A DNA stretch of 64,000 nt from Halobacillus massiliensis (GTDB lineage Bacteria > Bacillota > Bacilli > Bacillales > Halobacillaceae). Where the stretch lies: positions 339,155-403,154 of the forward strand of contig NZ_LT800499.1 of NCBI RefSeq assembly GCF_900166625.1. The letters are read 5' to 3'. Numbering within the stretch: the stretch's first letter is position 1; every line of letters starts with the position of its first letter. The position numbers and the translations under genes were made by a program. Positions 52,928 to 64,000 of this stretch are shown here, piece after piece. Below the pieces are notes generated by a model. It was not told the origin of the DNA. It was given only the letters and a program-made list of their open reading frames with translations, and ran no database searches.

Positions 52928-52955
52928 CAGGATATGTTTAAAACCCTTGTATGTT
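52928..52955 (-). promoter_or_regulatory. Sigma-K-like promoter of the cysteine-rich gene
   Basis: AAC (52955-52953), 16 bases, CATATCCTG (52936-52928) on the minus strand. Sigma-K consensus is AC, 16-17 bases, CATAnnnTA. It lies 36 bases upstream of the start codon. Confidence 0.55.
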
Positions 52956-53027
52956 ACGTTATAAATGTCTATTTTCAGGAAAAACGTCCAAAATAGGCCA
53001 GATATCTAGAGAGAGCTTTTGTTTCAT

Positions 53028-53056
53028 CACAATTTTTTTAAATGCGCCATAGGCTG
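53028..53056 (+). promoter_or_regulatory. Sigma-K-like promoter of the coiled-coil gene
   Basis: CAC (53028-53030), 17 bases, CATAGGCTG (53048-53056), 34 bases before the start codon; divergent from the similar promoter at 52928. Confidence 0.5.
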
Positions 53057-53090
53057 AAATAAAAATGATCATCAGTTAGGAGGATTATAA

Positions 53091-53561
53091 ATGGACGAAA
53101 AAAAATTAGAGCAACTTTCTGATGACCTTGTAAAAACTGCGGATTCAAACCCTGCCAAAGATGACATCATCCTGGAACAGCAGGAGGCGATTAAGCTGCT
53201 GCAGCAGGAGCTGGCCGAAGTGAAGGCTGAGCTGGAAAAGCTTAGAGCCGAAAAAGCTTTCCTTCCTTCTCAGAATCAGGCTAATAACACAAAGAACACT
53301 TCTCTCCGTCACCCGATTAAAATCAGGCCGGTTTCAAAAGAGCTTCCTGGTCAGGCGGGACCACCTGTAATAAAAGCAGGTATGGGTCAATCAGCCTCCC
53401 TTCCGAATAAGATTCCTCCCGTTCTTTATTCGCAATTAAGAAAGAAAAACAAAGAACAAAGAGCAGCTGTTAATAATAATGTATCTGTTAGAAAAATAAA
53501 AAATGAAGAAGTATTAAAACGGTCGGTTCTAAAGCATATTCTTCAAAACAAGAAAAGATAG
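53091..53561 (+). CDS. Coiled-coil protein of unknown function, possibly spore-related
   Basis: A 156-residue hydrophilic protein: an acidic N-terminus, a coiled coil at about 28-58 (leucine heptads in LLQQELAEVKAELEKLR), a proline-rich middle (IKIRPVSKELPGQAGPPVIKAG) and a strongly basic C-terminus ending LKHILQNKKR. There is no signal peptide and no family recognised. The basic end could bind nucleic acid or glycan. A sigma-K-like promoter and its neighbours suggest expression in the mother cell. Confidence 0.65.
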   Translation: MDEKKLEQLSDDLVKTADSNPAKDDIILEQQEAIKLLQQELAEVKAELEKLRAEKAFLPSQNQANNTKNTSLRHPIKIRPVSKELPGQAGPPVIKAGMGQSASLPNKIPPVLYSQLRKKNKEQRAAVNNNVSVRKIKNEEVLKRSVLKHILQNKKR

Positions 53562-53567
53562 CAGAAT

Positions 53568-53603
53568 AAAAAAACATCTCTTCGCATAAGAGATGTTTTT
53601 TTT
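53568..53603. terminator. Bidirectional terminator
   Basis: AAAAACATCTCTT/AAGAGATGTTTTT around CGCAT; T-runs on both strands serve the convergent coiled-coil and nucleotide-sugar dehydrogenase genes. Confidence 0.88.
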
Positions 53604-54915
53604 ATAGCCTCCACACGTTAAAAGTGTCCAATATATCCCCGTTGAGCACTCCTTTTAAATCAACGAGTACAGAAGCTTCACTCTTCATTAATTTCTTTAA
53701 TTGCTGTTTGCTAAGATGTCGAAATACATCATGAGAAACAGCCAATATTACGATATCTGATGGTTGAAGATCAGCCATAGACACAGCCGTAATACCTAAA
53801 GCTGCCAATTCTTCTTCAGAGGCTGCCGGATCACATACTGTTACATCAATATTATAATCTTTCAGCAATTCCACAATTTTTAATGCTTTTGAATTTCTTA
53901 AATCTGGGATGTTTTCTTTAAAAGTAACTCCCATAACGGCCACCTTTAAATTACTTACATTCATTTTTTCCTTAATGATTCTTTGAATTAATGACTGCGT
54001 GATAAAAGCAGGCATGCTGTCGTTTAATTTTCTGGCGGAAATTAAGAATGAGGGCTCATAACCGAATTTTTTAGACTGGTGGATTAAGTAGTAAGGATCA
54101 ACACCAATACAGTGTCCTCCTACTAACCCCGGGATAAAGGGGAGGAAATTCCATTTCGTATTAGCTGCTTCAAGTACTTGATACGTATCGATATTCATAT
54201 AATGAAAGATGTGACTCAGCTCATTCATGTAAGCAATATTTATATCTCTTTGTGTGTTTTCCACGACCTTGCTTGCTTCTGCCACTTTAATGGAAGGGGC
54301 TTGATAAACCTCGGCTTCCAGAATGCTCTGATAGACGTGCGTGATTTTTTCAAGGGAAACTTTATCTTGAGAGGCGACGACTTTATTAATTGTTTTAAAT
54401 GTGTGAATTTTATCTCCTGGATTAATTCGTTCTGGAGAATACCCGACGAAAAAGTCACTCCCTGCTTTTAATTGAGAATTTTGCTGGAGTATGGGGATAC
54501 ACACATCCTCTGTCGTCCCTGGGTAAACGGTCGATTCATAGACAACAATGGTACCTTTAGAAAGGTTTCGTCCGATTACAGCAGATGCCTTTTTTATTGC
54601 TGTTAAATCAGGTTCTAAGTCATCACTTATTGGAGTTGGAACGGCTACAATAATAAATCCGCACGTGTTTAGGTATTCTTCTTCAGTAGTGAAGTGAATG
54701 GAAGATTTCTTAAGCTGCTCCCTGGTTACTTCTCCTGTTATGTCCTGATGCCGGGACAGCTGATCTACACGCTTTTGGTTTACGTCATATCCAATCACTT
54801 TATATTTTTCGGCGAAGCTGACAGCTACTGGCAGACCTACGTAGCCCAGCCCTACCAAACCTATAGTGAGTGAAGGCGCTGATCCCTCCCAAGATTCTTC
54901 CTTTATCGATGTCAT
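53602..54915 (-). CDS. UDP-N-acetylglucosamine 6-dehydrogenase-like enzyme (WbpA/TviB type)
   Basis: 437 residues: Rossmann loop GLVGLGYVGLPVAVSFAEKY, the central helix segment, catalytic Cys269 in GLVGGHCIGVDPYYL, and a C-terminal UDP-binding domain starting KVAVMGVTFKENIPDLRNSK. The segment KWNFLPFIPGLVGGHCIG is that of the WbpA/TviB/WecC group, which oxidises N-acetylated UDP-hexosamines to uronic acids, rather than UDP-glucose dehydrogenase. It is divergent from the wbpE-wbpB-wbpD-like operon and would supply its first intermediate. Confidence 0.87.
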   Translation of the reverse strand: MTSIKEESWEGSAPSLTIGLVGLGYVGLPVAVSFAEKYKVIGYDVNQKRVDQLSRHQDITGEVTREQLKKSSIHFTTEEEYLNTCGFIIVAVPTPISDDLEPDLTAIKKASAVIGRNLSKGTIVVYESTVYPGTTEDVCIPILQQNSQLKAGSDFFVGYSPERINPGDKIHTFKTINKVVASQDKVSLEKITHVYQSILEAEVYQAPSIKVAEASKVVENTQRDINIAYMNELSHIFHYMNIDTYQVLEAANTKWNFLPFIPGLVGGHCIGVDPYYLIHQSKKFGYEPSFLISARKLNDSMPAFITQSLIQRIIKEKMNVSNLKVAVMGVTFKENIPDLRNSKALKIVELLKDYNIDVTVCDPAASEEELAALGITAVSMADLQPSDIVILAVSHDVFRHLSKQQLKKLMKSEASVLVDLKGVLNGDILDTFNVWRL

Positions 54916-55102
54916 TTAAACATGTTCCTTTCATAAGTCCGTGATCTATTACTTTATATGAAACGTTTATAAATAGCGTGAGTAGGCGGATATAAAACAG
55001 GCTTCCGCACCAGATGAAAATCATTTAGCCGTGGCTGTATGGGTGGCGTTCAATAACTTATTAGGGAGTTTACTGATTCGACAAAAGAGAAGGAGAATCA
55101 AA

Positions 55103-56209
55103 ATGTTGCCATTTATTGATTTAAAGAAGCAGTTTCAGGCAAATGAGGCAGAGATTTTGATTGAAATACAGGAAGTAATAAGAAGTGGCCAGTACATCTT
55201 AGGCCCAAAGGTTAACAAATTAGAAAGAAAAATAGCTGACTATGCAGGTGTGGATCACGCGGTAGGTGTGGCAAACGGAACCGATGCCCTTGTATTGACC
55301 CTTGAAGCATTTGATATAGGAAAGGGGGATGAAGTCATAACCACTCCTTTTACCTTTTTTGCGACAGGAGAAGCAATAGCAAGAGTAGGAGCCACTCCGG
55401 TTTTTGTGGATGTGGAAGATAAATATTACACCCTTGATCCAGGAAAGATTGAGGAAAAAATAACATCTTCTACAAAAGCGATCATGCCTGTTCACATTTT
55501 CGGTCAGTGTGCTGATATGAAGAAAATAAATAAAATAGCTGAAAAACATAGCTTGTATGTAATAGAAGATGCATGCCAGGCATTTGGGGCCTCACATCAT
55601 GGTGAGAAAGCCGGCAGCCTGGGAGATGCGGCATGTTTTTCTTTCTTTCCAACAAAGAACTTAGGAACGATGGGTGATGGAGGCATCATCTTGACTTCTC
55701 ATAAAGATATCGCAGAAAAGATTCGTATGCTTCGTGTTCATGGAAGTGTGACAAAGTATTATCATGATGTTCTTGGCCATAATAGCCGTTTAGATGAAAT
55801 ACATGCTGCAGTTTTACTTGTCTGTTTAAATCATCTGGATGAATGGAATGAGCAACGCCGAAAGATTGCTGCTAAATATAATGACTTCATTACACATCCC
55901 TTAATAACTACTCCTAAAGATGCTTCACACAATCGCCATGTATATCATTTATATTGTGTGAAAACAGATCAGAGGGATCAACTGGCTGAATACCTTAACC
56001 GCTCAGGAATATCTACAGGAGTTTATTATCCTCAATGTTTGCACCTTCAGAAAGCTTTTCAGCTGTATAACAATAAACGAGGAGATTATCCCGTCTCTGA
56101 AACTCTATCAGAAAGTTTACTGGCTGTTCCGATATTTCCATATTTAGAGGAAAGTCACCAGGATCAAGTGATTGCTGCGATTAATAATTGGAAGTGTTCC
56201 TCATGCTGA
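55103..56209 (+). CDS. DegT/DnrJ/EryC1-family sugar aminotransferase (WbpE-like)
   Basis: A 368-residue PLP aminotransferase. Lys185 lies in FSFFPTKNLGTMGDGG, with VIEDACQAFGA before it (Asp and Gln that hold PLP) and ANGTDALVLTLEA near the N-terminus. It transfers an amino group to a 3-keto sugar nucleotide. The order after it (oxidoreductase, acetyltransferase) matches the WbpE role in UDP-2,3-diacetamido uronic acid synthesis. The start is ATG 55103, with AAGGAG upstream; the frame runs open further but without a site. Confidence 0.87.
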   Translation: MLPFIDLKKQFQANEAEILIEIQEVIRSGQYILGPKVNKLERKIADYAGVDHAVGVANGTDALVLTLEAFDIGKGDEVITTPFTFFATGEAIARVGATPVFVDVEDKYYTLDPGKIEEKITSSTKAIMPVHIFGQCADMKKINKIAEKHSLYVIEDACQAFGASHHGEKAGSLGDAACFSFFPTKNLGTMGDGGIILTSHKDIAEKIRMLRVHGSVTKYYHDVLGHNSRLDEIHAAVLLVCLNHLDEWNEQRRKIAAKYNDFITHPLITTPKDASHNRHVYHLYCVKTDQRDQLAEYLNRSGISTGVYYPQCLHLQKAFQLYNNKRGDYPVSETLSESLLAVPIFPYLEESHQDQVIAAINNWKCSSC

Positions 56210-57279
56210 GGGTTGGTTTAATTGGCTGCGGATACATTGCCCAAAAGCATATCTCGACAATAGCTAAGGTTAAAAATTTAAAGCTGATCAGTTTAAGTGA
56301 TCTGGACACTAAACGAATGGATGAAATGGAAAAGTTTCACCAGCAGGAATCGTTGCAGTCAAACTCTCTTTCAAAATTTAAGGATTATGAGGAGATGCTT
56401 GGCGATTCTTCCATTGACGTTGTCATTATTGCTGTTATATCAAGTCTTCATGCCCGTATGGTGAAAGAAGCTCTTCAAGCCGGTAAGCATGTTGTTGTTG
56501 AAAAACCATTGGCTTTATCCATAAAAGATGCAGAAGAAATAGTGAAACTCGCAGATGTCCACAACAAAAGAGTGCTGGTTTGTCACCAGATGAGGTATAG
56601 GCCGTTGATTTCAAAGGTGAAAGAGTTAATTGATAACGGAAAGCTTGGTGCCCCTTACCTTGGTGTCGCTTCTCTCCGGTTAAACCGATCCATTGACTAT
56701 TATAAGTCGGCATCTTGGCGGGGGAAATGGAGCACAGATGGAGGCATGCTGATTAATCAGGGCATACACTTAGTGGATCTTTTGATTTGGTTTCTTGGCG
56801 ACATTAACTCTGTTTATGGCGATCTCGGTCATTATCTGCCTGTAAAGGAAACGGAAGATACGGCCGCTGCTGTCTTTACGTTTAAGAATCAGGCGAAAGG
56901 TATTATAGAGGCTAATACAGTTACACAGCCTAATAACTTAGGGTTTGGGCTTTCTCTGTTTTGTGAGCATGGAACGATTAGTATTGAAGGAGCAGGGCTT
57001 AATCAGGTCGTGCGCTGCCATGTTTCGGGCCATCCTGAAATGGAAGAAATATTAAAGAAACTGAGCAGTGATCACGAGGACCGTTTTTATATGTATCAAA
57101 ACTTTGTAGAAAGTGTTCTTGACGATGAGATTGAGTTAGTGGCTGACGCGCGAGAAGCTAAGCGGGCATTGGAAGCTATCTTTGGTATCTATAAATCCCA
57201 TCAAATGACGACACCTGTTTATTTTCCAATCACTCAATTTTCAACTGGAGATATGAAAAAGAGGGGGAGCGATGGATGA
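56203..57279 (+). CDS. Gfo/Idh/MocA-family sugar-nucleotide 3-dehydrogenase (WbpB-like)
   Basis: A 358-residue oxidoreductase with NAD-binding GLIGCGYIAQKHI, the family VEKPLALSIKDAEEIV and a GGMLINQGIHLVDLLIWFLG substrate region. In the WbpB reaction it oxidises position 3 of UDP-GlcNAcA for the aminotransferase. It starts at ATG 56203 inside the end of the aminotransferase gene (7-base overlap) and overlaps the acetyltransferase by 4 bases. Confidence 0.85.
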   Translation: MLRVGLIGCGYIAQKHISTIAKVKNLKLISLSDLDTKRMDEMEKFHQQESLQSNSLSKFKDYEEMLGDSSIDVVIIAVISSLHARMVKEALQAGKHVVVEKPLALSIKDAEEIVKLADVHNKRVLVCHQMRYRPLISKVKELIDNGKLGAPYLGVASLRLNRSIDYYKSASWRGKWSTDGGMLINQGIHLVDLLIWFLGDINSVYGDLGHYLPVKETEDTAAAVFTFKNQAKGIIEANTVTQPNNLGFGLSLFCEHGTISIEGAGLNQVVRCHVSGHPEMEEILKKLSSDHEDRFYMYQNFVESVLDDEIELVADAREAKRALEAIFGIYKSHQMTTPVYFPITQFSTGDMKKRGSDG

Positions 57280-57983
57280 TAGATCCAACAGCATCTATAG
57301 GAGCAAATGCAGAACTTGGAGAAGAAGTGATTATTGAACAGGGAGTCACCATAGGAGAAGGAGTCACGATTGGTCATCATGTCGTTATAAAAAAAGATAC
57401 CTCCGTTGGAAATTTTGTAAGGATTGATGACCACAGTGTAATTGGCAAGATGCCGGGGACCAACAAAAAAATGGCCAGAAAACCATCCTCTCAGCTGAAG
57501 CCTCTAGTCATTGGAGATGAAGTAACAATTGGAGCTAATTGTGTCCTTTACTGTGGAAGTACGATAGAAAATGGCGTATTTGTAGGTGATTTGGCGAGTA
57601 TTAGAGAAAAAGTCACAGTAAAGGAAGACAGTATAATAGGAAGGAATGCAATTATAGAAACCAGTACTGAAATTGGCCGAAGAGTAACGATTCAGACAGG
57701 ATGCTATGTAACGGCAGATATGTTCATTGAAGATGAAGTGTTTATGGGACCTTGTGTATCTACATCTAATGATAAATATATGGGGAGCGGAGGCTCTCCC
57801 CATGCAGGACCTATTTTAAGAAAAGGAGCAAAAATCGGAAATAATGCCACATTGCTTCCTGGAATTGAAATTAAAGAGAATGCCATTGTAGGAGCAGGGG
57901 CGGTCGTTACAAAAGATGTTCAGGCAGGGTGTGTAGTGGTGGGGAGTCCTGCAAGAGTTTTACGAAGTAAAGCCGGTGGATAA
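57276..57983 (+). CDS. Hexapeptide-repeat N-acetyltransferase (WbpD-like)
   Basis: A 235-residue left-handed beta-helix acyltransferase. Hexapeptide repeats run from IDPTASIGANAELGEEVIIE to the C-terminal IVGAGAVVTKDVQAGCVVVG. A catalytic-type segment lies in MGPCVSTSNDKYMG. It would acetylate the 3-amino group to give the 2,3-diacetamido sugar. Last of three coupled genes. The protein is slightly longer than WbpD (about 190 residues), with extra N-terminal turns. Confidence 0.85.
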   Translation: MIDPTASIGANAELGEEVIIEQGVTIGEGVTIGHHVVIKKDTSVGNFVRIDDHSVIGKMPGTNKKMARKPSSQLKPLVIGDEVTIGANCVLYCGSTIENGVFVGDLASIREKVTVKEDSIIGRNAIIETSTEIGRRVTIQTGCYVTADMFIEDEVFMGPCVSTSNDKYMGSGGSPHAGPILRKGAKIGNNATLLPGIEIKENAIVGAGAVVTKDVQAGCVVVGSPARVLRSKAGG

Positions 57984-58006
57984 TTTATTCACTCGGCTTT
58001 TTTAAA
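57970..58006 (+). terminator. Terminator of the sugar-nucleotide operon
   Basis: Imperfect AAAGCCGGTG/CACTCGGCTTTTTT stem that contains the acetyltransferase stop codon. Confidence 0.65.
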
Positions 58007-58087
58007 TGAAGCATTCAATGATTTTCTAGTAGTTCTGTCTCTGTGTGATAGAAACATTTTTTGAAAATAGGGATAGCTTCACTACTC

Positions 58088-58113
58088 ACGCCAATCACTT
58101 TAGACATAAGATA
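58088..58113 (+). promoter_or_regulatory. Sigma-K-like promoter of the first collagen-like gene
   Basis: CATAAGATA at 58105-58113 matches the sigma-K -10 consensus CATAnnnTA exactly. An AC lies 15 bases before it, one or two short of the usual 16-17. The start codon is 66 bases downstream. Confidence 0.55.
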
Positions 58114-58178
58114 TCTGGAGTTTCAATAATAGCACAAATTTTTATTGAAATATCTGTTTTATGATAGGAGGGAAACAA

Positions 58179-59432
<1,254 letters not shown>

Positions 59433-59443
59433 TAAGAACTAAG

Positions 59444-59468
59444 GCTTCGGAATACTCCGAAGCTTTTT
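59444..59468 (+). terminator. Terminator after the first collagen-like gene
   Basis: GCTTCGGA/TCCGAAGC around ATAC, then TTTTT, 12 bases after the stop. Confidence 0.9.
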
Positions 59469-59501
59469 AATATAAATAATATTTATTTCTTTTTTGTCCA
59501 A

Positions 59502-59528
59502 ACCTTTAAAGAAAAGCACCATACCTTT
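59502..59528 (+). promoter_or_regulatory. Sigma-K-like promoter of the second collagen-like gene
   Basis: AC (59502-59503), 16 bases, CATACCTTT (59520-59528); close to AC-16-CATAnnnTA. The start codon is 54 bases on. Confidence 0.55.
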
Positions 59529-59581
59529 AATAAAGGAAGTATATTTGCTTCTAAACTATGAATGAAAGGAGGTGAGTTTAA

Positions 59582-64000
<4,419 letters not shown>

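Overview
The window comes from a Gram-positive, spore-forming member of the Bacillaceae, most likely a moderately halophilic genus such as Halobacillus or a close relative (inference). Pointers are AGGAGG-type ribosome binding sites, a lipoteichoic acid synthase, the Bacillus-type qoxABCD quinol oxidase, a yrk-type persulfide cluster, spore-surface collagen-like genes with sigma-K-like promoters, and genes for breaking down the compatible solute ectoine. No rRNA, tRNA, phage, IS transposase or CRISPR array was seen.

Layout. 1-3.3 kb: a gene tail, a zinc-ribbon protein, an HxlR regulator, a CapA-like lipoprotein and bioY, which lacks a normal start codon and has a BirA-like box upstream. 3.3-5.2 kb: an LtaS-type enzyme. 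5.7-10.9 kb: a sulfur-handling cluster (TauE exporter, two TusA-type proteins, rhodaneses, a rhodanese-MBL hydrolase, a DsrE-like protein, a CstR-type repressor), with DUF421 and DUF302 genes beside it. Three similar operator-like palindromes lie in front of its transcription units. 11-15 kb: a HAD phosphatase, then a thiolase and acyl-CoA ligase behind a cre-like site. 15-18.7 kb: LigD and Ku (end joining) and a Fic toxin-antitoxin pair. 18.7-21.4 kb: a EutB-like dehydratase with a PucR regulator. 22.1-25.7 kb: a TPP riboswitch and thiamine salvage operon (thiW-tenA-thiD-thiM-thiE). 25.8-30.4 kb: a YwcE-like protein and the qox operon with an extra subunit-IV-like gene. 30.7-34 kb: small membrane and zinc proteins, a DUF2332 protein and RodA. 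34.9-42 kb: a tightly packed six-gene operon for ectoine catabolism in which no class III transaminase is seen; instead there is a cystathionine-gamma-synthase-family enzyme and a homoserine dehydrogenase. 42-45 kb: secreted CAP and SGNH proteins and an oxidoreductase. 45.5-51.6 kb: a heterodimeric ABC exporter and a TetR-controlled ABC-2 exporter. 51.7-64 kb: a cupredoxin and a region that looks devoted to the spore surface.

The last 12 kb is the most unusual part. A cysteine-rich protein, a coiled-coil protein and two collagen-like proteins all have sigma-K-like promoters. Between them sit four enzymes matching the WbpA/WbpB/WbpE/WbpD steps that make a UDP-linked 2,3-diacetamido uronic acid, which suggests a glycan for the threonine-rich stalks. 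The second collagen-like gene starts at 59582 and is still open at the window end (1473 codons). It contains about 10.7 copies of a 234-bp unit that look nucleotide-identical. The long minus-strand reading frame opposite it is a shadow of the repeat.

Three intergenic loci (5.3, 34.1 and 44.8 kb) carry paired, highly folded repeats of about 165 bp bounded by GTTCCGTT/AACGGAAC ends, with the same A-B order in each.
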